Origin: Exilibacterium tricleocarpae
Lineage (GTDB): Bacteria > Pseudomonadota > Gammaproteobacteria > Pseudomonadales > Cellvibrionaceae
NCBI RefSeq assembly: GCF_007004655.1
Contig: NZ_ML660114.1
Coordinates: forward strand, 1 to 64,000
Direction: 5' to 3'
Length of the DNA: 64,000 nucleotides
Shown here: in pieces, positions 27,136-35,923 of the stretch
How positions within the stretch are numbered: position 1 is the first letter of the stretch
Layout of the letters: each line of letters opens with the position of its first letter
Notes under the pieces: model-generated
What the model was told of the DNA's origin: nothing
The model's input: only the letters and a program-made list of their open reading frames with translations
Databases searched by the model: none
Made by a program: the position numbers and the translations under genes

Positions 27136-29889
27136 ATGATCAGTATTAACCTCAAGTCCCTCGTCGACAAGATGTCCCCCACACTGCGGGACGCGCTCGA
27201 AGGTGCGGCCGGGTTGTGCCTGGCGCAAAACCAGTACAATGTGGAAATAGAACACTGGTTGCTGAAACTGCTGGATAACGCCGACACCGATCTGTACAGC
27301 CTGCTGGAAAAGCACGAGATAGACCCCGCGCGCCTGGCCCGGCAGCTGGCGGGCGCCATCGCCAAATTCAAATCCGGCAGCAGCCGTCCGGCGGCGCTGT
27401 CGCCGGCGATAGTCGAAGCGGCCAAAACCGCCTGGATGCTGGCGTCGGTGGACTACGGCCACGGCCGTATGACCTCCGGCCACCTGCTGGCCGCACTGCT
27501 GCTGGAGGAGCAGTTGCGCCGGGCGCTGCTCGAGACCTGCCCGGAGTTGAAAAACATTGCCCCGGAATCTATTCGCGAAACCGCCCGAGCACTGATCGGC
27601 ACCACCGGCGAATCCGCCTCCAGCCCCGATATCACTCAGGACGCCGGCGTGGACCCCGACAGCATCAAGCCGAGCAACGCCCCGTCACTGGAAAAGTTCA
27701 CCATTAATCTCACCGAGCGGGCCAAAAACGGTGAAATTGATCCGGTGCTCGGCCGCGACGAGGAGATTCGCCAATGCATCGATATTCTGACCCGCCGGCG
27801 CCAGAACAATCCCATCCTCACCGGTGAGGCCGGTGTCGGGAAAACCGCTGTCGTCGAGGGCTTCGCCCTGCGTATTGCCAACGGCGAGGTGCCCGACCCG
27901 CTCAAGGGCGTGGTGGTGCGCACCCTCGACCTGGGACTGCTGCAGGCCGGCGCCAGTGTCAAAGGCGAATTTGAAAATCGCCTCAAGTCCGTAATCGAAG
28001 AAGTCAAAGCCTCGCCGGTGCCTATCATCATGTTTATCGATGAAGCGCACACCATGATCGGCGCCGGTGGCAAAGAGGGCCAGGGCGATGCCGCCAACCT
28101 GCTGAAACCGGCGCTGGCCCGCGGCGAGCTGCGCACCATCGCCGCCACCACCTGGGCTGAGTATAAAAAATATTTCGAGCGCGACCCGGCGCTGACCCGG
28201 CGTTTCCAGGTGGTCAAAGTGGAAGAGCCGAGCGAGGCCAAGGCCATCGAGATGATGCGCGGTATTGCCGGATCGCTGCGCCAGCATCACGGCGTGCGCA
28301 TTCTCGATGAGGCCATCGTCGCCTCGGTGCATCTGTCCCACCGCTATATTCCCGGCCGCCAGTTGCCGGACAAGTCCGTAAGCCTGCTCGACACTGCCTG
28401 CGCACGGGTCGGGCTCAGCCAGACATCGACCCCCGGGGCGATCGAAGACCAGCAACACGATGTTGCACAGTGCCAGGCCACCATTACCCTGCTGGAGCGG
28501 GAAAACGCCGCCAGCGGTGAGCACAACGAACGTCTGGCGGCCCTGCAGGCCGAAAAACTGGCGCTGCAGACACAACTGGAAGCGCTGCAACAACAGTGGG
28601 ACAAAGAGCAGGCATTAATCGGCGAAATCCGCGAGATACACACGCAGATCGATCGCAGCTTTTTACAGGAGCAACAGGAACAACAAGAACAACAGAAATC
28701 GCAACAACCAACAGAGCAGCAGCCACAAACTGCCGATGCCGATGCCGATGCCGAACAGGATGACACCGATACCGCTGCCAAGCTGTCGGCAGCGCAACTC
28801 GCTGAACTCAAAGACAGATTACAGGTGCTCACCGGCGAGTTGAAAGAACTGCAGGGCCAGACGCCATTGATGCAGGCCAGTGTCGACGAACAGGCGGTCG
28901 CCGAGGTAGTGGCCAATTGGACCGGCATCCCGGTGGGCAAAATGGTCAGCGACGAGATCGATGCGGTACGCAACCTGAGCAAGGCGATGGGCACCAGAGT
29001 CATCGGCCAGCCCCACGCGCTGGAGGCGGTGGCACAGGCCATCCAGACATCGCGGGCCGGGCTTACCGATCCGCGCAAACCCATCGGCGTGTTCCTGTTC
29101 GTGGGTACCAGCGGCGTGGGCAAAACGGAAACGGCCCTGACGCTGGCGGATATTCTCTACGGTGGCGAACAGAATATTACCACCATCAACATGTCGGAAT
29201 TCAAAGAAGAGCACAAGGTGTCCATGCTGCTCGGCTCCCCGCCCGGTTATGTCGGCTACGGCGAGGGCGGCGTCTTGACCGAGGCGGCGCGGCGCAAGCC
29301 CTACTCCGTGATCCTGCTCGACGAAATAGAAAAAGCACACCCCGGCGTGCAGGATATTTTTTACAGCCTGTTCGACAAGGGCACCATCAAAGACGGCGAG
29401 GGGCGCGACATCGACTTTAAAAACACCGTCATCATCATGACCTCCAACGCCGGCGAAGATGCCATTCGCGCGGTGTTTCAACAGGTGGAGGAGAAACCGG
29501 AACCGGACGTGTTGCTCGACAGTATTCGCCCGCAACTGCTGAAACATTTCAAGCCCGCATTCCTCGGCCGCACCAACCTCATTTCGTACTACCCGCTCGA
29601 CGATGAGGACATGATGAAGATCAGTGCCATTAATATGCGCCGTATCGAAAAACGCGTTGAGAACCACTACGGCGCCGAGTTCAGCTACGACGAGGACGTG
29701 CTGTTGCATATCGTTGCCCGCTGTCAGGAATCCGACACCGGCGCGCGCAATATTGAAAACATCCTCACCCGCACCCTGCTCCCCGAACTGGCCGGCGAGT
29801 GCCTGAATAAAATGGCAAAGGAAGAAGCGATCAAGAAAATTCATGTCGGGGTTTCCGAAGAGGGTGTATTCAGTTACCAGTTAAGCTGA
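27136..29889 (+). CDS. clpV: T6SS ATPase ClpV (TssH)
   Basis: The 917-residue AAA+ ATPase has an N-terminal Clp repeat domain (about 1-160), a first nucleotide-binding domain with Walker A GEAGVGKT (230-237) and Walker B MFIDEAH, a ClpB-like middle domain, and a second nucleotide-binding domain with Walker A GTSGVGKT (657-664), then GYVGYGEGG and VILLDEIEKAHP. ClpV disassembles contracted sheath by binding TssC. The middle region contains a low-complexity Gln/Glu/Asp insertion near residues 512-550, making the protein longer than many ClpV. It ends the core run before the fusion gene. Confidence 0.97.
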   Translation: MISINLKSLVDKMSPTLRDALEGAAGLCLAQNQYNVEIEHWLLKLLDNADTDLYSLLEKHEIDPARLARQLAGAIAKFKSGSSRPAALSPAIVEAAKTAWMLASVDYGHGRMTSGHLLAALLLEEQLRRALLETCPELKNIAPESIRETARALIGTTGESASSPDITQDAGVDPDSIKPSNAPSLEKFTINLTERAKNGEIDPVLGRDEEIRQCIDILTRRRQNNPILTGEAGVGKTAVVEGFALRIANGEVPDPLKGVVVRTLDLGLLQAGASVKGEFENRLKSVIEEVKASPVPIIMFIDEAHTMIGAGGKEGQGDAANLLKPALARGELRTIAATTWAEYKKYFERDPALTRRFQVVKVEEPSEAKAIEMMRGIAGSLRQHHGVRILDEAIVASVHLSHRYIPGRQLPDKSVSLLDTACARVGLSQTSTPGAIEDQQHDVAQCQATITLLERENAASGEHNERLAALQAEKLALQTQLEALQQQWDKEQALIGEIREIHTQIDRSFLQEQQEQQEQQKSQQPTEQQPQTADADADAEQDDTDTAAKLSAAQLAELKDRLQVLTGELKELQGQTPLMQASVDEQAVAEVVANWTGIPVGKMVSDEIDAVRNLSKAMGTRVIGQPHALEAVAQAIQTSRAGLTDPRKPIGVFLFVGTSGVGKTETALTLADILYGGEQNITTINMSEFKEEHKVSMLLGSPPGYVGYGEGGVLTEAARRKPYSVILLDEIEKAHPGVQDIFYSLFDKGTIKDGEGRDIDFKNTVIIMTSNAGEDAIRAVFQQVEEKPEPDVLLDSIRPQLLKHFKPAFLGRTNLISYYPLDDEDMMKISAINMRRIEKRVENHYGAEFSYDEDVLLHIVARCQESDTGARNIENILTRTLLPELAGECLNKMAKEEAIKKIHVGVSEEGVFSYQLS

Positions 29890-29948
29890 GCCTGCAGCCG
29901 CCGGCCAAACGCGGCTGCAACCCGTAGAGATCATGTAGGAGTCAATCC

Positions 29949-31463
29949 ATGTCCAGGGCCTCTATCAGTACCGGCGGCATCGACTTTCCCCTGACGGAAA
30001 ACGAGCCGACCCAGCCACAGCCCACCGATCCCACCACTCCCATGCACCTTGTGGTGCTGGGAGATTTCAGCGGCCGTCGCAGCCGTCTGGCGCAGGGACA
30101 GAGTCCGGCAACTCCCAAACCTATCGCCGTCGATAAGGACAATTTCGACGCCGTCTTTGCCGGACTCGACGTACAGCTACACCTGCCGGTGGCGGAACAG
30201 CCACTGCAGTTTGCGGCGCTCGACGACCTGCACCCCGATTTTATCTACCAGCGGGTCGGTTTGTTTGACAAGATGCGTATTCTCAAACGCAAGCTGTCGA
30301 AAACCGACAAGTTCGCCGAAGCGGCGGCGGAAATCACCGCCTGGGCCAACTACCGCGACGAGTCCGCGGACACCGCCGAGCCGGACCTGGCACTGCCGCA
30401 AAACCTGCTTGATGCAGTGCTGCAGCAGCGCGACCTCGACACCCAGTTAGCCGCCGCGCCCGGCGGCGATATCGACCGGTTGATCAAAGATATCGTCAGG
30501 CCGTTTGTCGAGACCAAGACCGATCCGCGACAGCCGCAGATGCTGGCCGCCGTCGATGCCGCCACCAGCGACCTGATGCGCAAAATCATGCACCACAGTG
30601 AATTCCAACAACTGGAAGCCAGTTGGCGTTGCCTGTATCTGCTGGTACGACGCCTGGAACTGGACAGCCGGCTAAAACTGTTTTTGATCGATATCAGCCG
30701 CATGGAAATCCAGGCGGACCTGGAGGCGGCCGAGACGCTGAGCGAGACCCGCTTATATAAACTGCTGGTGACACAACAGCTGACACCGGGGAGCATTCCC
30801 TATAGCGTGCTGGTCGGCGACTACCGCATCGCCGATACCGAAGCCGATATCAGCCTGGCCCGGGCCATGGCCGGCATCGCCGGCGCCGCCAACGCCGCCT
30901 GGCTCAGCGGCGGCCACGAGCGCCTGGCCGGGTGCGATGCTATCGGCACCGAGGCCGACCCGGACGCCTGGAACTATACACCGGACGCCGCTGTCCGCGA
31001 CGCCTGGCAGCAGTTTTGCAAGTTGCCCGAAGCCCGGCACCTGGCGCTCGCCGCGCCCCGCTTTATGGTGCGTCTGCCCTACGGCCGGCGCACCAGTACC
31101 CTCGAGCACTTCGACTACGAGGAGCTATCGGAACAGGATGAGCACGGCTACTACCTCTGGGGTAACAGTGCTTTTCTTATCGCCCTGTTGTTGGCGCAGA
31201 GCTATCGGCAACACGGCTGGGCGCTGCGCCCGGGTCAACTGCAGACAATCGATAACCTGCCCCTGCACGTGCACCAGCACGATGGCGACACCCGGGTGAA
31301 ACCCTGCGCCGAAGTGCTGCTGACCGACCGCGCCGCGCAACAACTGCAACAGGCGGGCCTGCTGCCGATCAGATCCGTCAAAGACGCGGATGCGGTGGTG
31401 GTTCCGCAGTGGTGTGCCGTGGCCAGCGACCGCGCGCCGGTTCGCGGCCGCTGGTCCGACTAG
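29949..31463 (+). CDS. TssB-TssC fusion-like sheath protein
   Basis: The 504-residue protein has two recognisable parts. Residues about 32-120 resemble TssB (HLVVLGDFSG, PIAVDKDNFDAVF, FAALDDLHPDFIYQRV). Residues about 200-495 resemble TssC (HSEFQQLEASWRCLYLL, YSVLVGDYRIAD, VRLPYGRRTSTLEHFDYEE). Between them lies an acidic Ala/Asp/Gln linker. The GTAGGEP motif of canonical TssC is changed to LTPGSIP. It is therefore a third sheath-like gene, probably a specialised sheath-associated factor rather than bulk sheath. It follows clpV by 59 bp, with taggag as ribosome-binding site. Function is unknown to me. Confidence 0.8.
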   Translation: MSRASISTGGIDFPLTENEPTQPQPTDPTTPMHLVVLGDFSGRRSRLAQGQSPATPKPIAVDKDNFDAVFAGLDVQLHLPVAEQPLQFAALDDLHPDFIYQRVGLFDKMRILKRKLSKTDKFAEAAAEITAWANYRDESADTAEPDLALPQNLLDAVLQQRDLDTQLAAAPGGDIDRLIKDIVRPFVETKTDPRQPQMLAAVDAATSDLMRKIMHHSEFQQLEASWRCLYLLVRRLELDSRLKLFLIDISRMEIQADLEAAETLSETRLYKLLVTQQLTPGSIPYSVLVGDYRIADTEADISLARAMAGIAGAANAAWLSGGHERLAGCDAIGTEADPDAWNYTPDAAVRDAWQQFCKLPEARHLALAAPRFMVRLPYGRRTSTLEHFDYEELSEQDEHGYYLWGNSAFLIALLLAQSYRQHGWALRPGQLQTIDNLPLHVHQHDGDTRVKPCAEVLLTDRAAQQLQQAGLLPIRSVKDADAVVVPQWCAVASDRAPVRGRWSD

Positions 31464-31764
31464 ACTGACGCCATGGACAGATATGCCCCGACCTTTGCCA
31501 GACGCGCTGTCCCCACCGCCGCCAGTGCAACCACTGCGACTGTGAACTGCCGCCTCAAGCACCGGCCACCATGGCCCACTGCCGGAATTTCGACTGCCGT
31601 CAGGCCCCGGACTACAGTGTCATGATTGCCACCGACAACATCGAACCCATCAACGCCAACCGCGTGTCGGCGGACGGCGAGCGGACGCGGCTGGATGTGA
31701 CGGAGCTATAAACCACCGCCGGCACGCCGGCGCCGGCTGGCAGCCGCAGTTAAGTAGTCGACAA
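31464..31764. other. Gap between the sheath-fusion gene and ltaE; possible Cys-rich ORF remnant
   Basis: These 301 bp separate convergent genes. One plus-strand frame is open from after a stop at 31466 to a TAA at 31709 and reads like a Cys-rich peptide (CPDLCQTRCP, then CNHCDCELPP) followed by SVMIATDNIEPINANR. The only ATGs in frame (31571 and one further in) lack a ribosome-binding site. This may be a decayed gene end or chance. GC-rich inverted repeats near 31716 could terminate transcription, but there is no T-run. Confidence 0.35.
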
Positions 31765-32790
31765 CTAACGCTGTCGAAAACCGCCGATAACTGTCAGTAG
31801 TCTATCCACCGCCGTGTTGGAGACATCCAGGTGAAACACAAATCTGACTGTCTGACTGTCGAAACTGAGGGCCTGCACATCGTGGTTTTGCAGATAAGCA
31901 AGGTAAGCTTGCGCGCTCAGCGGCGGGCGCAATGTGAAGACGACGATATTGGTCTCGACCGGGTACAGTTGTTCGACATAGGGTTGCGCGGCCAGGGCCT
32001 CGCCGACCGCCCGTGCGTTGGCGTGGTCTTCGGCCAGGCGCTCGACATGGTGATCGAGGGCATAGAGCCCGGCTGCCGCCAGGTAACCGGCCTGACGCAT
32101 GCCGCCCCCCATTGCCTTGCGATAGCGGTGAGCGCGCGCTATCTGCGCCTTGGAACCCAGCAGCAACGACCCCGCCGGCGCCCCCAGCCCCTTGGACAGG
32201 CAGATGGAAATGGTGTCAAACAGGCAGCCGTGTTGGGGCGGCGACTCGCCGCGGGCCACCAGGGCATTGAAGAGACGGGCGCCGTCGAGGTGCAGCGCCA
32301 GGCCGGTATCCTTACAAAGAGCCCTGATACGGCTTAGCTCTGCCAGCGCCCAACAGCCGCCACCGCCCCGGTTGACGGTGTTTTCAACCGCCACCAGCCG
32401 GCTCCAAGCATGGTGGGAATCATCGCGCGCGTTGATATTCTGACGCACCTGCGCTGCGTCAAAAAAACCGTTTTGGCCCGCCAGCAGGCGCACCGAGGCG
32501 CCCGCGTTGGCGGCTATGCCGCCACCTTCGAACAGGTATATATGCGCCTGCTCACTGCAGATAACCTCGTCGCCGGGCCGGGTATGCACCTTGATGCCGA
32601 TCTGATTCGTCATAGTGCCCGACGGGCAAAACAGCGCCGCCTCCATACCAAACAAAGCGGCGGCTTTGTCCTGCAACGCGTTAACCGTCGGGTCTTCGCC
32701 AAACACATCGTCGCCGACCTGCGCCTGCATCATCGCCTCGAGCAGCGCCGGGGTTGGTCGGGTTACTGTATCGCTTCTGATATCGATCAT
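31765..32790 (-). CDS. ltaE: Low-specificity L-threonine aldolase
   Basis: The 341-residue PLP enzyme of the beta-eliminating lyase fold cleaves L-threonine and allo-threonine to glycine and acetaldehyde. Diagnostic motifs are [10 protein letters not shown] at the start, [11 protein letters not shown], His83 (cofactor stacking), HLDGAR (Asp169) and the PLP-binding Lys200 in CLSKGLGAP. Length matches the family. It converges on the end of the T6SS run and does not appear functionally connected to it. Confidence 0.95.
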   Translation of the reverse strand: MIDIRSDTVTRPTPALLEAMMQAQVGDDVFGEDPTVNALQDKAAALFGMEAALFCPSGTMTNQIGIKVHTRPGDEVICSEQAHIYLFEGGGIAANAGASVRLLAGQNGFFDAAQVRQNINARDDSHHAWSRLVAVENTVNRGGGGCWALAELSRIRALCKDTGLALHLDGARLFNALVARGESPPQHGCLFDTISICLSKGLGAPAGSLLLGSKAQIARAHRYRKAMGGGMRQAGYLAAAGLYALDHHVERLAEDHANARAVGEALAAQPYVEQLYPVETNIVVFTLRPPLSAQAYLAYLQNHDVQALSFDSQTVRFVFHLDVSNTAVDRLLTVIGGFRQR

Positions 32791-33108
32791 GGGTGAACAC
32801 CTCCGGTGATCCGGCCTTTTTCGCTTATCTGCTTTATCTGTGTTGTCTGTCTCGACTATTAGTTAGTCGTCAATATCCTGATAGTCGGGCCTATTCTAAT
32901 CGATCGGGGTTGCGGGCAGCTACCCGCGAACGCCTGCGCAGGCAGGTCACAGTTGTTAAGCGGTCTGCGCCTGAGGACAGATCGGACAGGCGCCGGTGTA
33001 TTGCAAAAAAGGACTGCACAATGCAATATACCAAACGCTTTCGCCGCCGGTATGGCATTTCAGACGGTCCGGCCTGTGTCGCCTGGCTGCGGGTTTAGAG
33101 TTAACGTT
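32791..33108. other. Intergenic region with palindromes upstream of the VOC gene
   Basis: This 318-bp gap holds divergent upstream regions for ltaE and the VOC gene. It contains a hairpin (gcggg at 32912, cccgc ending 32927) and a perfect 12-bp palindrome gcctgcgcaggc at 32932-32943. A possible 25-codon leader ORF lies at 33021-33098. No clear promoter was assigned. Confidence 0.45.
33021..33098 (+). CDS. Possible 25-residue leader ORF upstream of the VOC gene
   Basis: ATG 33021 follows a good ribosome-binding site (aaaaaagga, eight bases upstream) and reads MQYTKRFRRRYGISDG before ending at TAG 33098, ten bases before the VOC start. The VOC gene has only a weak site of its own (tagag), so translation coupling is conceivable. 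The peptide is Arg-rich and matches nothing I recognise. Confidence 0.3.
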   Translation: MQYTKRFRRRYGISDGPACVAWLRV

Positions 33109-33483
33109 ATGATTGATCACGTTACAGTTTCAGTAAGCAATCTCGAAAACAGTAAACGTTTTTACGAAAAGGCGTTTCAACCGCTGGGATATAAAGTGTC
33201 ATTCGGGGAGACCGGCGTATTCTGGGCGTTCGATATCGGCAAGGGGCTCTTTGAAATTTGCCAAGCCGATACGCAGGCACCACTAACCGGTTTTCATATC
33301 GCTTTTCGGGTCGACAATCAGACAAAAGTGCGCGCGTTCTACCAGGCGGCCTTGGCCGCCGGAGCCCGGGACAACGGCGCGCCCGGCCCGCGGCCAGACT
33401 ACACGGAAAACTACTATGCCTGTTTTATCCTCGATCCCGACGGCCACAATATTGAAGCCGTTTTTGATACCTGGGAAGACTGA
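33109..33483 (+). CDS. VOC-family (glyoxalase/bleomycin-resistance fold) protein
   Basis: The 124-residue single-module protein starts MIDHVTVSVSNLENSKRFYEKAF, the classic VOC opening, and ends FILDPDGHNIEAVF, the classic closing. His4 and Glu near residue 118 are candidate metal ligands. VOC proteins cover glyoxalases, dioxygenases and resistance proteins, so the substrate cannot be told. I use ATG 33109 because the fold begins there; the longer upstream reading is not family-like. Confidence 0.88.
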   Translation: MIDHVTVSVSNLENSKRFYEKAFQPLGYKVSFGETGVFWAFDIGKGLFEICQADTQAPLTGFHIAFRVDNQTKVRAFYQAALAAGARDNGAPGPRPDYTENYYACFILDPDGHNIEAVFDTWED

Positions 33484-33503
33484 CGCTTTACGCCGCAGGG
33501 CGG

Positions 33504-34055
33504 TTACTTCGCAACAGCAACGGGCTTTGATAAGGTAAAGGCTCCCCGTATATCACCTTTTTTGAACCCGCGGGCCCGATCTTGCGGATACAGGCGGTTC
33601 AGCACCTCCACCACCGGCGTGCTGAGGGTTTCACCATGGCACGCCACACACAAGCCACCGGTCGGGATGGCCTTCATATAGCGGAATTCCGTGTCGGTCA
33701 TCCGGGTCGCCTCCAGCGTGGCGATATTTTCACCGGCGGCCTTGCGCTGTTCGAATAGTTTTAGTGTTGCCAGCTCCCAGGCGTCGGGGGCGTTGTCCGG
33801 ATTGCGGGTCTTCAGGGATGTGCGTCCCACCTGCCAACCCCCATCGCCGCGGCGCGCAGCGATTTTCGGTGCCTCAAGCTGGCACAGTTTCACCGCCGGC
33901 ACAGGACCGCCGGACGCCATGCCCGTCTGCAAAGTGGTTTTTAACTCGGCGGCGAAATGGCTTACCTGCTGGCGGGCCTCTTTCGAGAGAAGATCGACAT
34001 TGATATCGGCTTGGGCGTTGGCCATCGCCAAGATCAAAAAAACGACAAAGCGCAT
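33504..34055 (-). CDS. DUF3365/Tll0287-like c-type haem protein
   Basis: The 183-residue secreted protein has a short signal peptide (hydrophobic residues 3-14, cleavage near ANAQA) and one haem-c attachment site CVACH (136-140) near the C-terminus, in the DUF3365 arrangement (AELKTTLQTGM, CQLEAPKIA, TSLKTRNPDNAPDAWE, FRYMKAIPTGGLC). Members are periplasmic haem-containing, PAS-like sensor or redox proteins. It converges with the VOC gene, 20 bp apart. No partner is visible. Confidence 0.82.
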   Translation of the reverse strand: MRFVVFLILAMANAQADINVDLLSKEARQQVSHFAAELKTTLQTGMASGGPVPAVKLCQLEAPKIAARRGDGGWQVGRTSLKTRNPDNAPDAWELATLKLFEQRKAAGENIATLEATRMTDTEFRYMKAIPTGGLCVACHGETLSTPVVEVLNRLYPQDRARGFKKGDIRGAFTLSKPVAVAK

Positions 34056-34291
34056 GAAAACCTCCGGTTGCGGTTGCTGTATATCACTGATGGACAGGCT
34101 GACGGAAAGCCGCTGCCCGTACTTTGGCAGTTTTACCGCAGGGTTTATTGACTGAGGTCAAGCATTGGGGTTTGGGCAAGATAATAGTTGTTTACCGAAC
34201 AGGTGAAAAAACCACCAACGGCTAGCTTGCCGGGCCGGACTACTGCTTACAATTAAAAAGCAAGCACTACGATCCCTATCAAAAATCTGTT

Positions 34292-34651
34292 TTATTGATC
34301 TTCTTCAATCTCAAGAAAAATATCTTGTAAGTCGCCGTTTATTTTTTCCTTTCCATCATCACCAATAGTTAATGTAAAGTCCTCGTCCTGATCATCCAAA
34401 CAAGTAACTCCATCTAACACACCAAATAAATTCGATATTGTATCAACAGAAACTTGTCTAACTATTTTAAAAAGAGTCTCTCTCTCTTCAGAATTCAACT
34501 TTCCATAAAACTGCAAAGCTTCTTTCCAATACTCATCCGAAGCTTGGTCAACACCTGTACTATTGAATAGATCCTTATAAATTTTTACATTTTCATCAAG
34601 AATCGACTCTCGAATTTTCTTAACAAAATTTTCTGGCTTCATAGTTGTCAC
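34292..34651 (-). CDS. Putative immunity protein for the orphan toxin
   Basis: The 119-residue acidic, soluble protein (ending IFLEIEEDQ) is encoded by DNA far more AT-rich than its neighbours, as is usual for polymorphic-toxin immunity genes. Its GTG start at 34651 overlaps the TGA of the upstream toxin fragment (GTGA), so the two are translationally coupled; an ATG three codons in is an alternative start. I do not recognise the family. The immunity role is inferred from size, position, composition and coupling. Confidence 0.65.
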   Translation of the reverse strand: MTTMKPENFVKKIRESILDENVKIYKDLFNSTGVDQASDEYWKEALQFYGKLNSEERETLFKIVRQVSVDTISNLFGVLDGVTCLDDQDEDFTLTIGDDGKEKINGDLQDIFLEIEEDQ

Positions 34652-35550
34652 TTCTTAAATGAGGTTGGGTACATTTTTTTATTCAACTTTATCAGCTTCT
34701 GCAACTGGCTATTGGGCGCGTCAGGATAAACTCGCCTTAACTCTTTAATGTCACGCGCCAACAGATCACGGGCACTATCAATTCCTTTCGTACTTCGTGA
34801 AACAATCCCATTAGGCCCTTTGATCGTATGGCCAACTTTCGGAACTAATATTGACGGACCTGTACTGGGATCATAACCATCGACCAATTTTTTCATTGCT
34901 GCTTTTTGGCCTACATGGTGCGCATCTAAATCAGAAACAGTTCCTTTTATTTCGTTGTATGGGCCAACATCAAATTTCCCTGCCCCCTTTGTAGCTTCGT
35001 TTTGTTCCGGGACCTCAGGCGCCGGCCCTTTCGGCGGCTCCGACGCCTCGGGCACCTTGCCCTCGGACTGGAACTCCTCAATCTTCGAGCTGCTTTGGCG
35101 CGGTTTCTTCCTGCGTTTAGGACGCCGGGCTTTTTTCAACAGCTTGGCCAAATCCCGAAACAGGTTACCTAATTTACTCAGCGGTCTCAATAGCCGCGCC
35201 TTGCTGCCCAGACTCGCCACCGCACCAATACCGCCGGTAAAGGCCGCCAGCACCGCCGTCAGGATAATCTCAAACGCCGCGCCGCCGGCAATCTGGGTCC
35301 ACTCCAGGCTGTGTTGAGCGGCGGCATAGTCGCGGACAAAATCCACCAGCAGCTGCTGGGTCGGCTCGTCCTCCCAGATAAGATTGGCCACTTCATAGGC
35401 CTCGGCCAGCATCTCCGGACTGATCTTCAAGGGATCAAAGCCGAGCAACTCCACCGCTTCCCGGTACTCGCGGGCAATCATCTCCTCACCGAACTGCCGC
35501 ACCCACTGGCCGGGGTCGTCATCGTAAGCGGCCCAGGCGGAGCGGGCCAT
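34648..35550 (-). pseudogene. Truncated orphan polymorphic-toxin module, candidate HNH/EndoVII (AHH) nuclease tip
   Basis: The 300-codon ORF is the 3' part of a second copy of the neighbouring T6SS toxin gene. Residues 1-180 are nearly identical to the intact protein at 36531-37937, but its own N-terminal 165 or so codons are missing: the sequence breaks at 35572. Residues about 195-300 form a different C-terminal toxin: DLDAHHVGQKA with His211-His212, GPSILVPKVGHT, then ARDLLARDIKELRRVYP. The AHH motif resembles HNH/Endonuclease VII-type toxin domains (inference). Without the N-terminus it may not be secreted, and it probably serves as a silent cassette kept with its immunity gene. ATG 35550 corresponds to an internal Met of the parent. 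Confidence 0.75.
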
Positions 35551-35572
35551 GCGAGTGAGCCGCTCCTGAATC
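34990..35572. repeat. Direct repeat, copy A of toxin-gene core
   Basis: This copy is almost identical to 36855-37437 at a constant offset of 1865 bp from about 35032 to 35572. I noted a single substitution (35466 versus 37331, Tyr versus His). Near 35010-35026 copy A has about 15 extra bases, then homology fades into the unrelated toxin tips. The right boundary at 35572 is abrupt. Confidence 0.9.
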
Positions 35573-35628
35573 CTGATTGTTTACGCAGCGGGCGGCGGCA
35601 CCGGTGTCGACAACGCTGCGGTTCAACA
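35573..35628. repeat. 56-bp inverted fragment of the toxin gene 5' region
   Basis: This segment is the reverse complement of 37636-37691, inside the intact toxin gene, with 53 of 56 bases matching by eye. It begins exactly where direct repeat copy A ends, so an inversion or aberrant repair joined it in the wrong orientation. Confidence 0.85.
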
Positions 35629-35736
35629 CAGTGCGTGATTCGGGTTGGTGGTGGGTATGCATAGCTGTCTCCCTGAGTGGATGAGTTTTCAGGGCGATAG
35701 GTTGCCTGGGGCGAAGGCGATAGAAAATAGGCCGAT

Positions 35737-35766
35737 TTAAAGGCGCTTACGGACTATCGGTAACAT
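35737..35766 (-). pseudogene. Remnant of the duplicated toxin gene's start
   Basis: The minus strand from 35766 reads ATG TTA CCG ATA GTC CGT, matching the MLPIV opening of the intact toxin gene (37937), and stops after nine codons. It marks the original 5' end of the truncated copy. Confidence 0.6.
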
Positions 35767-35887
35767 ATCAGTGTCCCTCTATCCCCTCTAATTGAGCTGG
35801 ATACTGTCTCACCTGTTATTCACACTTCCTTGTTGTATGGAACAAGCGCCGTGTCCGGGTGGAGGGGTTTCACAACAGCAGTAAACT

Positions 35888-35909
35888 TCAGCCACCGATT
35901 AACACTGCC
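35888..35909 (-). pseudogene. Remnant of the 3' end of a duplicated PAAR gene
   Basis: Twenty-two bases match the end of the intact PAAR gene (37987-38008) at 19 positions and would encode VLIGG plus stop. In order this lies just upstream of the toxin-start remnant, as in the intact module. The match is short, so confidence is moderate. Confidence 0.5.
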
Positions 35910-35923
35910 CCTGAATATACAAA

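Noticed and set aside
31125-31562. 145-residue minus-strand frame over the end of the sheath-fusion gene
   Set aside because: Shadow of a gene with clear TssC motifs on the other strand.
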